IMG/VR virus record: IMGVR_UViG_3300047560_001667
Span: 1-63,739 of that record
Reading direction: 5' to 3' (one strand)
Length of the DNA stretch: 63,739 nt
Source: a virus
The translations under genes and the position numbers were made by a program. The notes under the pieces were generated by a model. That model saw only the letters and a program-made list of their open reading frames with translations. It was not told the origin of the DNA and ran no database searches. Each line of letters opens with the position of its first letter. Within the stretch, counting starts at the first letter, position 1. Shown here piece after piece: positions 55,953 through 63,060 of this stretch.

Positions 55953-57755
55953 ATGGCTATTATCATTGATACAGAATGCTACAAAAACTACTGGTTATTC
56001 GCCGCGCTCAACACAGAGACTAAACGTGTACGCCAAGTAGAAATTTACGACAACGCGTCTCTATCTGAAGACGATATTAAACTCATACGCGATACGATGA
56101 AGCGAGAAACAGTTAGCTTCAATGGTATCAAGTATGACCTACCTATGATTACCGCTGCGCTATCTGGCTATACGACCAAAGCACTACACAAACTCAGCAA
56201 TGAACTCATCTTATCTAATCTCCCTTCTTGGCACATTGTCCGTCAGCACGAGCTAAACGTAGCGGACTACACTCACATAGACTTAATTGAAATCGCTATC
56301 GGTCAAGGGAGTCTTAAAGTGTATGGGAGTAGACTGCATTGCAAAACCCTGCAAGATTTACCTATTGAACCCGATGAGATTATCTCCCCTGCTCAACGTG
56401 AGCAACTTAAAGTGTACTGTCGCAATGACCTTGAGTTAACGCAGCTGCTCTACACTACCCTGCTACCTCAAATTGAACTGCGCAAATCGATGAGTAAGCA
56501 ATACGGTATTGATCTTAATTCTAAGTCTGATGCGCAAATTGCTGAAGCACTCATCAAATCTGAGATGCAATCACTCTATAAGATACCTTTAGCTAAGTTC
56601 AAAGCGAAAAGCTACGATGCGCGGCACAGCTTCAACTATCGTGATCCAAAGATTATCAAGTTCAAATCAGCTGAGCTAAACGCTGTGTTTAAAAGATTAC
56701 TCACTGAGAAGTTCACCATTGCAGATAGCGGTACACTTGAATGTCCTAAATGGTTGAGTGAGCGTATCACTATAGGAACAACCGAGTATCAAATGGGTAT
56801 CGGTGGTATTCACTCCTGTGAAAAAGCACAGTACATCACAAGCAATGACGAGTACGCACTATCTGATTTTGATGTTGGCTCATTCTATCCGAGCATCATT
56901 ATGCAGCAACAGCTTTACCCAGATACATTAGGTAAAGACTTCTTAACTCTCTATAAGTCTATTATCAATCGCCGTATTGAAGCTAAACGCAATGGGGATA
57001 AAGTCACAGCGGACACACTTAAAATTTGTTTGAACGGGAGCTACGGCAAGTTCGGCAGTAAGTACAGTTTCCTATATTCACCTGAGCTGTTATTGCAGAC
57101 TACGATTACAGGTCAACTATCTTTGCTCATGCTAATCGAAACGCTTGAAGGTAATGGCATTAAAGTGGTGAGTGCGAATACCGATGGGATTGTTGTTTAT
57201 TATAAGTACACCGAGTTAGACAAAGTACATGATTTGCTTTGGGATTGGGAGCTTCAGACATCTTATCAACTTGAGCAAACAGATTACCAAGAAATAGCAT
57301 CAAGAGATGTGAACTCATACCTTGCCATTAAAACGGATGGTAGCTACAAAGGTAAAGGTATCTTCACCGCTGAGTCTATTGGTAAGAATCCTGATGGTCG
57401 CATTGTGTATGACGCAGTAACGCAGCGGGTTATCAATGGTACACCAATCCAGCAAACTATTTCCGAGTGTAAAGACATCACTAAGTTCATTAGCTGTCGA
57501 AGAGTTACAGGTGGTGCTGTGTTTGATGGTGAGTACTTAGGTAAAGCCATTCGTTTCTATCACAGCAATGACCCTGCTTTGCAAGATAAACAATTAGAGT
57601 ACAAGAAGAACGGAAACAAAGTCCCACTCTCACAAGCGTGTCGCCCTTGCATGGTACTGCCTGATACATTCCCTGTGGACGTGGATTTAAATTACTACAT
57701 TACAAAAGCAAACGAATTACTAGAGGATATTGGTTATGTTAGAAAAGCAAGTTGA
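55953..57755 (+). CDS. Family B DNA polymerase with proofreading exonuclease (600 aa)
   Basis: Exonuclease motifs: IIDTECYK (Exo I, residues 4-11), NGIKYDLPM (Exo II) and YCRNDLELT (Exo III). Polymerase motifs: DFDVGSFYPSI (motif A, near 305), KICLNGSYGKFG (motif B, near 358) and ANTDGI (motif C, near 408). Motif C is NTDG rather than the usual DTD. The compact 600 aa is short for family B. Many phages with DUF2800/DUF2815 use a family A enzyme instead. It follows the structured RNA and terminator. Confidence 0.93.
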   Translation: MAIIIDTECYKNYWLFAALNTETKRVRQVEIYDNASLSEDDIKLIRDTMKRETVSFNGIKYDLPMITAALSGYTTKALHKLSNELILSNLPSWHIVRQHELNVADYTHIDLIEIAIGQGSLKVYGSRLHCKTLQDLPIEPDEIISPAQREQLKVYCRNDLELTQLLYTTLLPQIELRKSMSKQYGIDLNSKSDAQIAEALIKSEMQSLYKIPLAKFKAKSYDARHSFNYRDPKIIKFKSAELNAVFKRLLTEKFTIADSGTLECPKWLSERITIGTTEYQMGIGGIHSCEKAQYITSNDEYALSDFDVGSFYPSIIMQQQLYPDTLGKDFLTLYKSIINRRIEAKRNGDKVTADTLKICLNGSYGKFGSKYSFLYSPELLLQTTITGQLSLLMLIETLEGNGIKVVSANTDGIVVYYKYTELDKVHDLLWDWELQTSYQLEQTDYQEIASRDVNSYLAIKTDGSYKGKGIFTAESIGKNPDGRIVYDAVTQRVINGTPIQQTISECKDITKFISCRRVTGGAVFDGEYLGKAIRFYHSNDPALQDKQLEYKKNGNKVPLSQACRPCMVLPDTFPVDVDLNYYITKANELLEDIGYVRKAS

Positions 57756-58020
57756 GAAATACTTATGTGACAAAGTCAAAGAGATTGGTGGTCTATGTGA
57801 AAAGTTCACATCACCAGGGAGACGAGCGGTACCTGACCGCCTCATCACTCTACCAGAAAATAACATTAGTTTTGTAGAACTCAAAGCACCAGGGAGAAAA
57901 GCAACCGCAGCTCAAGAGCGAGATCATGAGAAGCGCAGAGCTTTAGGGGTTAAAGTCTATGTGCTCAATTCAATCAAGCAAGTGGACGATTGGATTGAAG
58001 ACGTGACGAGGATTTACTGA
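57736..58020 (+). CDS. VRR-NUC domain nuclease (94 aa)
   Basis: I use the ATG at 57736, preceded by GAGGATATT; the TTG at 57730 is less likely. FTSPGRRAVPDRLITLPENN then FVELKAPGRKATAAQERDHE is the VRR-NUC signature (PD...ExK). These small nucleases resolve junctions or flaps and are almost always encoded next to a SNF2-like helicase, as here. It overlaps the end of the polymerase gene by 20 bases. Confidence 0.9.
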   Translation: MLEKQVEKYLCDKVKEIGGLCEKFTSPGRRAVPDRLITLPENNISFVELKAPGRKATAAQERDHEKRRALGVKVYVLNSIKQVDDWIEDVTRIY

Positions 58021-59351
58021 TGCTACATAAACATGATATGCATAAGTATCAGTTTCACACTGTTGACTTTATCAAAGAAAAGAAACGCGCCATGCTACTA
58101 CTAAGTATGGGTATGGGTAAGACGGTGTCTACCCTCACAGCAATTAGTGATTTGATAGATAGCTTCTGTGTAAACAAAGTTCTTATTGTCGCACCCCTGC
58201 GCGTAGCTAATAGTGTATGGAAACAAGAGGCTGCGCTGTGGTCACATCTTAAAGGTCTACGCTTTCAAATCGTGACTGGATCGCAGCAAACAAGACTCAA
58301 AGCCTTGCAGTTTGACGCGGATGTGTACGTCATCAATAGAGAAAACATCGAGTGGATTGTCACGCACTACGGTAAGAACTTTCCTTTCGATATGGTGGTA
58401 GTGGATGAGTCGAGTTCCCTAAAAAACGCAGGGAGTAAACGATTCAAAGCTATGAAGAAAGTACTTCCATTCGTTAACTACATGGTGCTGTTAACAGGTA
58501 CACCTTCACCTAATGGACTACTCGACTTATGGCCGCAGTGTTATCTCGTAGACTACGGTGTATCGCTGGGTAAAACCATGACAGTATTCAAGCATCGCTT
58601 CTTTGAAACAGATTATATGGGCTATAAGTTTACGCCTAGAGCTGGTGCACAGGAACAGATTGAAAAGTTAATGAGTAGCTACACGCTGTCTATGCAAGCG
58701 GAAGATTATCTTGAACTCCCTGAGCGTATCTATTTGTACGAAACAGTGTCGCTTAGCAAACCAGTCTTAACTGCATATAAAGAGTTTGAGAAGAATTTGT
58801 TCACTGAGATTGAAGGTCATGAGATTGAAGCGCTGAGCGCTGGGGTGCTTGCAAATAAACTTTTGCAATATGCTAACGGATCACAGTACACCGATGAGTT
58901 TCATAACTACGTTGTGACGCATGATGAAAAGCTGGATGCACTTGCTGAGTTAATTGAAACCAATGAGGGTGATAATATCCTTGTGGCATACAACTATAAG
59001 GCTGATCTTGAAAGGCTTCAGAAAAGGTTCGGCACTGGTATCCTTTTAGATGGTAAACAATCCACCATCGATAATTGGAACGCGAAAAAAATTAAATTGC
59101 TTTTTGCCCACCCCCAATCATTTGGTCATGGCATAAACATTCAACATGGAGGCTCAATGATTGTATGGTTTTCTTTAGTGTGGTCGCTTGAATATTATCA
59201 GCAGTTCAATGCTCGACTCCATCGGCAAGGGCAGACGATGCCGGTTAGGATTATTCATTTAGTGGCAGAGGGTACCATCGATGAGCGTGTAGTTAACGTG
59301 TTGAAAGATAAAGACATTTCGCAATCATCGCTTTTAAAAGCATTGCGGTAA
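58020..59351 (+). CDS. SNF2-like DEAD/DEAH helicase (443 aa)
   Basis: KRAMLLLSMGMGKTVSTLTA gives Walker A (GMGKT near 33); the Walker B box reads VVDESSSLKN (DESS for DEAH, near 128); GTPSPNGLLDLWPQ is motif III and NARLHRQGQTMPVRI is motif VI. Phage members of this family remodel DNA or RNA around forks. It starts in a TGATG overlap with the nuclease. It is the last gene before the promoter and nut-like leader at 59361. Confidence 0.92.
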   Translation: MLHKHDMHKYQFHTVDFIKEKKRAMLLLSMGMGKTVSTLTAISDLIDSFCVNKVLIVAPLRVANSVWKQEAALWSHLKGLRFQIVTGSQQTRLKALQFDADVYVINRENIEWIVTHYGKNFPFDMVVVDESSSLKNAGSKRFKAMKKVLPFVNYMVLLTGTPSPNGLLDLWPQCYLVDYGVSLGKTMTVFKHRFFETDYMGYKFTPRAGAQEQIEKLMSSYTLSMQAEDYLELPERIYLYETVSLSKPVLTAYKEFEKNLFTEIEGHEIEALSAGVLANKLLQYANGSQYTDEFHNYVVTHDEKLDALAELIETNEGDNILVAYNYKADLERLQKRFGTGILLDGKQSTIDNWNAKKIKLLFAHPQSFGHGINIQHGGSMIVWFSLVWSLEYYQQFNARLHRQGQTMPVRIIHLVAEGTIDERVVNVLKDKDISQSSLLKALR

Positions 59352-59360
59352 TGAAAATAG

Positions 59361-59402
59361 TGTCAGCCTATGGTTGACAATCATTGAATTTGATTTTAAA
59401 GT
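59361..59402 (+). promoter_or_regulatory. Promoter of the small-gene operon (motif copy 6)
   Basis: TGTCAGCCTATGGTTGACA (59361-59379) supplies TTGACA at 59374-59379 and TAAAGT follows 17 bases later (59397-59402). It begins ten bases after the helicase gene ends and drives the long run of small genes up to the terminator at 4.84 kb. Confidence 0.8.
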
Positions 59403-59423
59403 ATGCGCCAAGTTACACAAAAA

Positions 59424-59439
59424 GCTCTTTAACAATTTA
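59424..59439 (+). promoter_or_regulatory. boxA antitermination element GCTCTTTAACAATTTA
   Basis: This sequence is the same as the boxA region of enterobacterial rRNA leaders (GCTCTTTAACAATTTA), which binds NusB/NusE to make RNA polymerase terminator-resistant. It lies about 15 bases after the predicted transcription start of the last rightward operon. Confidence 0.8.
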
Positions 59440-59467
59440 GATACACAAAAGACAGTAAACATTAACC

Positions 59468-59485
59468 GCGCTGATACGTCAGCGC
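59468..59485 (+). promoter_or_regulatory. Leader hairpin (possible boxB analogue)
   Basis: GCGCTGA and TCAGCGC form a 7-bp perfect stem with a TACG loop, 28 bases after boxA and 10 bases before the ribosome site of the first gene. boxA followed by a hairpin is the layout of lambda nut sites, but the spacing here is longer. Confidence 0.65.
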
Positions 59486-59509
59486 AATTTAACCTAAAAG
59501 GATGAAACA

Positions 59510-59671
59510 ATGAAAGATTTCGATTATGACAATGACGCAAGCTGGGATGCAGACTATGACCCAGAAGACTATCCTACAGCACGTAGACCATATCACTGGT
59601 TAACACCAGAGCAAACACAATCACTAGTAGAAGAATCAAAATTAAAAAGCTATTTGGAGAAACATAAATGA
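59510..59671 (+). CDS. Small acidic protein (53 aa)
   Basis: A 53-codon frame starting MKDFDYDNDASWDADYDPED with an AAAAGGATGAAACA ribosome leader. It is very rich in Asp and Tyr at the N-terminus and then basic/helical. Highly acidic small phage proteins often mimic DNA, and this could be one, but nothing specific is shown. First gene of the final operon. Confidence 0.6.
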   Translation: MKDFDYDNDASWDADYDPEDYPTARRPYHWLTPEQTQSLVEESKLKSYLEKHK

Positions 59672-59829
59672 ACGACGTAATTCAATTATTAACATGGCTC
59701 GATGAGTCAAATGTAGCCTACATTGTGATGATATTGTGTTTTCTTGTGATGGCATGGCTACAAAACAAACTGCATAAGGAGAACATTCGTCTCCGTAAAG
59801 TATTATCTAAAGCTGTATTGGGAGACTAA
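59668..59829 (+). CDS. Small membrane protein (53 aa)
   Basis: Starts in an ATGA overlap (MNDVIQLLTWLDESNVAYIV) and has one membrane helix (YIVMILCFLVMAWL) followed by a basic cytoplasmic-type tail with a coiled-coil feel (HKENIRLRKVLSKAVLGD). Layout would suit an inner-membrane spanin-like or accessory protein. No family match. Confidence 0.6.
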   Translation: MNDVIQLLTWLDESNVAYIVMILCFLVMAWLQNKLHKENIRLRKVLSKAVLGD

Positions 59830-59830
59830 C

Positions 59831-60037
59831 ATGAGCGCAACACTTAGTGAAAAATATAGAAACAAAAAAATAATAAAAGGCATCCTATCTTCGTACGAAA
59901 AGCAACAAATGATTGAGGCTTTAGATAGCATGAATAAAGCAGTAGATACCATAGCCGATAAAGATGCTAGATGGGCATTAGATGAATTTAAAACGTGTAT
60001 GTGGATACTGACTAACAGATTTAAGGTGGAGAACTAA
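59831..60037 (+). CDS. Small helical protein (68 aa)
   Basis: Starts MSATLSEKYRNKKIIKGILS. Helical and charged, no recognised domain. Its ribosome site and first codons (GGGAGACTAAC ATG AGC GCA ACA) are nearly copied at the next gene, so the starts are duplicated. Function unknown. Confidence 0.6.
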   Translation: MSATLSEKYRNKKIIKGILSSYEKQQMIEALDSMNKAVDTIADKDARWALDEFKTCMWILTNRFKVEN

Positions 60038-60038
60038 C

Positions 60039-60287
60039 ATGAGCGCAACATTAGTATTAACACTTAGCTTTTTAACTATCGACACTAACATCGACAAGAA
60101 AGGGCGCACAACATCTCACGAAACGATTGCATACACCACGAGTGTAATTCCCTACGACAACATGACTGCTTGCACTAACGCTAAGGAGGAGTGGAACTTA
60201 GCGATAGGGGCTTATCAAATGAGCAAACGCCCAACAAGAATTATCACAGCAGTATGTAACGACTCAGCTATGGGGACAGTACAATGA
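60039..60287 (+). CDS. Hypothetical protein (82 aa)
   Basis: Starts MSATLVLTLSFLTIDTNIDK; the short hydrophobic N-terminus is too short for a clear membrane helix. Central GRTTSHETIAYTTSVIPYDN and ACTNAKEEWNLAIGAYQMSK suggest a small alpha/beta fold. It shares its first four residues and leader with the preceding gene. Overlaps the next ATG. Confidence 0.6.
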   Translation: MSATLVLTLSFLTIDTNIDKKGRTTSHETIAYTTSVIPYDNMTACTNAKEEWNLAIGAYQMSKRPTRIITAVCNDSAMGTVQ

Positions 60288-60595
60288 TTAAAAAAGAAAC
60301 GATAGGAGCTAAACCTTTTTACCTCCCAGGGGACATAGTTACAAGTATTCACGGAGACAAAGGTGTAATAGTAGAGGCACACGTTATTGTTAATGGTATG
60401 GAGTTTGAATGGAATGGTGATGAAGAAATCCCTGCTTTTGAGCACGGATCGAGACCTGCGTACGCTATAACATGGTTTGCCAATTCACAAGGTGGTACAG
60501 ATTGCACTGAGAATAAATGCGCATGGTGGGAATCCCATGAGTGGGCGGACGTAGAGCTTGGACTAGTGCATAAAATACAGAGGGGTGAGCAATGA
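60284..60595 (+). CDS. Hypothetical protein (103 aa)
   Basis: Starts MIKKETIGAKPFYLPGDIVT in an ATGA overlap. Beta-rich N-terminal half (GDKGVIVEAHVIVNGMEFEW) and a C-terminal DCTENKCAWWESHEWADVEL with Cys and Trp. It resembles small barrel-type phage proteins by pattern, but no family is certain. Confidence 0.6.
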   Translation: MIKKETIGAKPFYLPGDIVTSIHGDKGVIVEAHVIVNGMEFEWNGDEEIPAFEHGSRPAYAITWFANSQGGTDCTENKCAWWESHEWADVELGLVHKIQRGEQ

Positions 60596-60801
60596 CAGCC
60601 GTGACAATTAAGCAGTTCATAGAAAAGACAGGTATATCGCAACGTACTTTAAATCGTAGGCTCGGTATGCTTAACGCACATCCTGTTGGGACAACGATGC
60701 AACAGAGAACTTCCTTCCTGTGGTCGCTGGAGGATTTAGAAAAAGCCTTGTCACTTGTTGGTGTGTACACAGCCCCTCGTGGTAGACGTAGAAAGGGGTA
60801 G
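60592..60801 (+). CDS. Small winged-helix/MerR-like DNA-binding protein (69 aa)
   Basis: TAVTIKQFIEKTGISQRTLN then RRLGMLNAHPVGTTMQQRTS and FLWSLEDLEKAL is the pattern of a small helix-turn-helix (MerR/excisionase-like) domain with a basic tail (RGRRRKG). Possible local regulator or recombination directionality factor, though no integrase is present. Overlaps the previous stop. Confidence 0.65.
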   Translation: MTAVTIKQFIEKTGISQRTLNRRLGMLNAHPVGTTMQQRTSFLWSLEDLEKALSLVGVYTAPRGRRRKG

Positions 60802-60803
60802 CT

Positions 60804-61007
60804 ATGAAAGACGAATATAAAGGCTGGGTAGTAGCCGCTATTATGACGGTGTGTTTTATCATAGGGCAAGTAACAAGCTATGTGGACAACAAGCATAAGC
60901 ACACCATCATCAAGACTAACATCGGTGAGTTTATTCTACGGGACGGCAAACTATATGGGGTATATGAGATGAGTCGTGACACTCAAGGTAATATGGTGGT
61001 GAGATGA
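60804..61007 (+). CDS. Small membrane protein (67 aa)
   Basis: One N-terminal membrane helix (GWVVAAIMTVCFIIGQVTSY) followed by a polar segment (HKHTIIKTNIGEFILRDGKL, then YGVYEM). Single-span with a periplasmic or cytoplasmic tail. No family match. Overlaps the following ATG. Confidence 0.6.
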   Translation: MKDEYKGWVVAAIMTVCFIIGQVTSYVDNKHKHTIIKTNIGEFILRDGKLYGVYEMSRDTQGNMVVR

Positions 61008-61114
61008 ACGATGATAAAGAAGAAAGCATAGCTGACTTTGTTGAACATTCAGTGATGTGGATGGCTCTAGTTTTTAAAATCTTAATGTACCAATTATTTA
61101 AGTGGAAAATATGA
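61004..61114 (+). CDS. Very small membrane-associated protein (36 aa)
   Basis: MNDDKEESIADFVEHSVMWM, then ALVFKILMYQLFKWKI: acidic start, then one hydrophobic/aromatic helix with a basic end. ATGA overlap with the upstream gene. Probably a membrane peptide. Confidence 0.5.
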   Translation: MNDDKEESIADFVEHSVMWMALVFKILMYQLFKWKI

Positions 61115-61140
61115 ACATATAAAGCATATGGGAGATGAAA

Positions 61141-61290
61141 ATGACAAAAACTGAAGTGTATAAACGCCTAGAGATGGCACAAAAGAATAAAAAGGAATTG
61201 AAGAAAGTTAAACTTAAAATCCTCGCAGAAATACAGCAGCTCAAGCTTATGCTGCGAGCGATGGAGGAGCAGGAGGTATTAGATGGCTGA
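61141..61290 (+). CDS. Small coiled-coil protein (49 aa)
   Basis: MTKTEVYKRLEMAQKNKKEL, then KKVKLKILAEIQQLKLMLRA: a strongly basic, helical heptad run. A GGGAGATGAAA ribosome site precedes the ATG. May bind nucleic acid or a partner helix. No family. Confidence 0.55.
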   Translation: MTKTEVYKRLEMAQKNKKELKKVKLKILAEIQQLKLMLRAMEEQEVLDG

Positions 61291-61378
61291 GTTGATTTAC
61301 TGGACGGGTATTGTGGTGATGGTCGTCTGCTTTACGATTGAATACTATTCGAGAAATGATGACGATGACTATAGATAA
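61283..61378 (+). CDS. Very small membrane protein (31 aa)
   Basis: MAELIYWTGIVVMVVCFTIE, then YYSRNDDDDYR: one membrane helix and an acidic tail. Its ATG lies inside the end of the previous gene, after AGGAGGTATTAG. Single-pass peptide of unknown function. Confidence 0.5.
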   Translation: MAELIYWTGIVVMVVCFTIEYYSRNDDDDYR

Positions 61379-61529
61379 AGTGAGTAAGGTAGAACCAGTA
61401 AATTCTCTACCCAGTGCAACAAACTGCAAACATGAGCACTGGCGAGTCTATCAGTCACATGGTTATCGTGAGTGTGATAGATGCAAAGAGAAGCGACCTA
61501 TTTTTAATGTAGTGAAGCACCAGCGATGA
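61356..61529 (+). CDS. Small zinc-binding protein (57 aa)
   Basis: The ATG at 61356 is a guess among three close ATGs and follows no clear ribosome site. The sequence CKHEHWRVYQSHGYRECDRC has the Cys/His pattern CxH...CxxC of a zinc ribbon. Overlaps the previous gene by 23 bases. Confidence 0.5.
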   Translation: MMTMTIDKVSKVEPVNSLPSATNCKHEHWRVYQSHGYRECDRCKEKRPIFNVVKHQR

Positions 61530-61771
61530 ACATAAGTCAGATATTTATAGGGCTTAGCCCCTTTTTAAAAGACAGATTCACCAGCGAAGTATTTACACTT
61601 GGACTCATTCATGAGTTTAGTGAAGAGCGATTTCAAGCGCGATGTAGACAGCTTATACGCCAGCATAATGGTGAGAGTCGAAAGTTATATAAAGCACTAG
61701 TCAATCTAAATGCAAAAGAGCGGGCTAGATTTTTTGATGTGGTGAGTGGAGTGAGTGATGGAAGAACTTAA
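61526..61771 (+). CDS. Hypothetical basic protein (81 aa)
   Basis: MNISQIFIGLSPFLKDRFTS, then EERFQARCRQLIRQHNGESR: helical and basic. The C-terminus RARFFDVVSGVSDGRT. ATGA overlap with the previous gene. No family is recognised; nucleic-acid binding is possible. Confidence 0.6.
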   Translation: MNISQIFIGLSPFLKDRFTSEVFTLGLIHEFSEERFQARCRQLIRQHNGESRKLYKALVNLNAKERARFFDVVSGVSDGRT

Positions 61772-61997
61772 TGAGTTTCAACAGGTGCTTAAAACAATAT
61801 TAGAAAAGCAAAGATCTCCTTGGATAACACCACTGCTTCCTCATGAAAGGCAGATATATAAAATGATTTACCCTGACTTACTAAAAGCAGCTAAGGAACA
61901 ATTTAAAATAAATAGCGAAGCGTACATGAAAACACATTTAGAGGAGTTTAAAAATGACGGCACTTCCGATATGGTTGATGGGCGTACGGTTAACTGA
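61758..61997 (+). CDS. Hypothetical protein (79 aa)
   Basis: Uses the ATG at 61758 (GTG three bases earlier is possible). MEELNEFQQVLKTILEKQRS, then YKMIYPDLLKAAKEQFKINS: helical. Overlaps both neighbours in different frames. No known domain. Confidence 0.55.
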   Translation: MEELNEFQQVLKTILEKQRSPWITPLLPHERQIYKMIYPDLLKAAKEQFKINSEAYMKTHLEEFKNDGTSDMVDGRTVN

Positions 61998-62136
61998 CGA
62001 AGAAGTTAAAGAGATATGTGAGTCCATACCAAAATACACGCCTTTAGCAGAAGGTAAAAAACTATTTGCGTCTAGGATTCAAGATGTAATGTATGAAAAA
62101 GTTACTAAGGGGATAAAGAATGCCACACAAGATTGA
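61954..62136 (+). CDS. Hypothetical protein (60 aa)
   Basis: MTALPIWLMGVRLTDEEVKE starts 43 bases inside the end of the previous gene after GAGGAGTTTAAAA. Charged and helical with VKEICESIPKYTPLAEGKKL. No family. Confidence 0.55.
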   Translation: MTALPIWLMGVRLTDEEVKEICESIPKYTPLAEGKKLFASRIQDVMYEKVTKGIKNATQD

Positions 62137-62755
62137 ACAAAAGATTACAGGGTATAAAGTAGTAGACAAGGAATCCTTGACAGTTGAACTGCAACCACAA
62201 GAGGTCATGCACGAGCTACTACCAAGACCAGAGCACCTACAAGGGACAACGTATAAAATTAAGACACCTCAGTCTGAACACGCGCTGTATATCACGATTA
62301 ACGATATGGTTTTAAATGGTAATGAGCGTCATCCCTATGAGATGTTTATTAACAGTAAGAACATGGAGCACTTTCAGTGGGTGCTTGCATTGACTCGTTT
62401 AGTGTCTGCTGTGTGGCGCAAAGGTGGTGACTCTACTTTCCTTGTAGAAGAACTTAAAAATGTCTTTGACCCGAAGGGTGGCTACTATAAACGTGGTGGT
62501 GTCTATATGCCTTCGCTGGTGGCTGAGATAGGAACAGTTATCGAGCAGCATTTAATAGCAACTGGAGTTATTAAAGTTGAGGTGGATGAACACATGGAGA
62601 AATTCATCAAAGCAAAGCGCGAAGAAGTGATGGGAAGTGAAGAAACTGGATACCCTGCTAATGCCACCATGTGCGGTGAGTGTAATACGAAAGCTACAGT
62701 AATGATGGATAACTGCAAAGTATGCTTATGTTGCGGCAGCTCTAAATGCAATTGA
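62120..62755 (+). CDS. TSCPD-domain protein with NrdJ-like C-terminal zinc ribbon (211 aa)
   Basis: RPEHLQGTTYKIKTPQSEHA, then LYITINDMVLNGNERHPYEM, and VLALTRLVSAVWRKGGDST, then MPSLVAEIGTVIEQHLIA are the TSCPD domain found at the C-terminus of B12-dependent ribonucleotide reductase NrdJ. The tail CGECNTKATVMMDNCKVCLC then CGSSKCN is the reductase's zinc ribbon. No catalytic reductase is encoded in the window, so this is a detached NrdJ tail. It may regulate or complement the host enzyme. Confidence 0.85.
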   Translation: MPHKIEQKITGYKVVDKESLTVELQPQEVMHELLPRPEHLQGTTYKIKTPQSEHALYITINDMVLNGNERHPYEMFINSKNMEHFQWVLALTRLVSAVWRKGGDSTFLVEELKNVFDPKGGYYKRGGVYMPSLVAEIGTVIEQHLIATGVIKVEVDEHMEKFIKAKREEVMGSEETGYPANATMCGECNTKATVMMDNCKVCLCCGSSKCN

Positions 62756-62764
62756 GAGGTGACT

Positions 62765-62851
62765 ATGGCTGATTTTATATTAGGTATGATAGTTGGGATA
62801 GTTATTTTCTTCACTGGGCTTATGCTAGGTAAAAACTGGGGTGATTTATGA
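62765..62851 (+). CDS. Very small membrane protein (28 aa)
   Basis: MADFILGMIVGIVIFFTGLM, then LGKNWGDL: one membrane helix. GAGAGGTGACT precedes the ATG and the stop overlaps the next ATG. Single-pass peptide of unknown function. Confidence 0.5.
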   Translation: MADFILGMIVGIVIFFTGLMLGKNWGDL

Positions 62852-63060
62852 TTAGAGTAGCAACAGCGATTGTTTCAAAAACTATCTATGCTGGTAAATT
62901 GAATAAAAAAGGTACTGCTTTTCTTGCCAATAAAACTGACGTTACTAGTGATGTGCTAAAAGCAATTATAGAGTACGTTGGGACAGACAATACCCATATC
63001 GTTAAAGTTGGTGGTAAACCAATATATGAAATAGATGTAACTAAGATAGGTGATTTATGA
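62848..63060 (+). CDS. Hypothetical protein (70 aa)
   Basis: MIRVATAIVSKTIYAGKLNK, then TAFLANKTDVTSDVLKAIIE and YEIDVTKIGDL. Small alpha/beta character, no recognised family. ATGA overlaps on both sides. Confidence 0.6.
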   Translation: MIRVATAIVSKTIYAGKLNKKGTAFLANKTDVTSDVLKAIIEYVGTDNTHIVKVGGKPIYEIDVTKIGDL

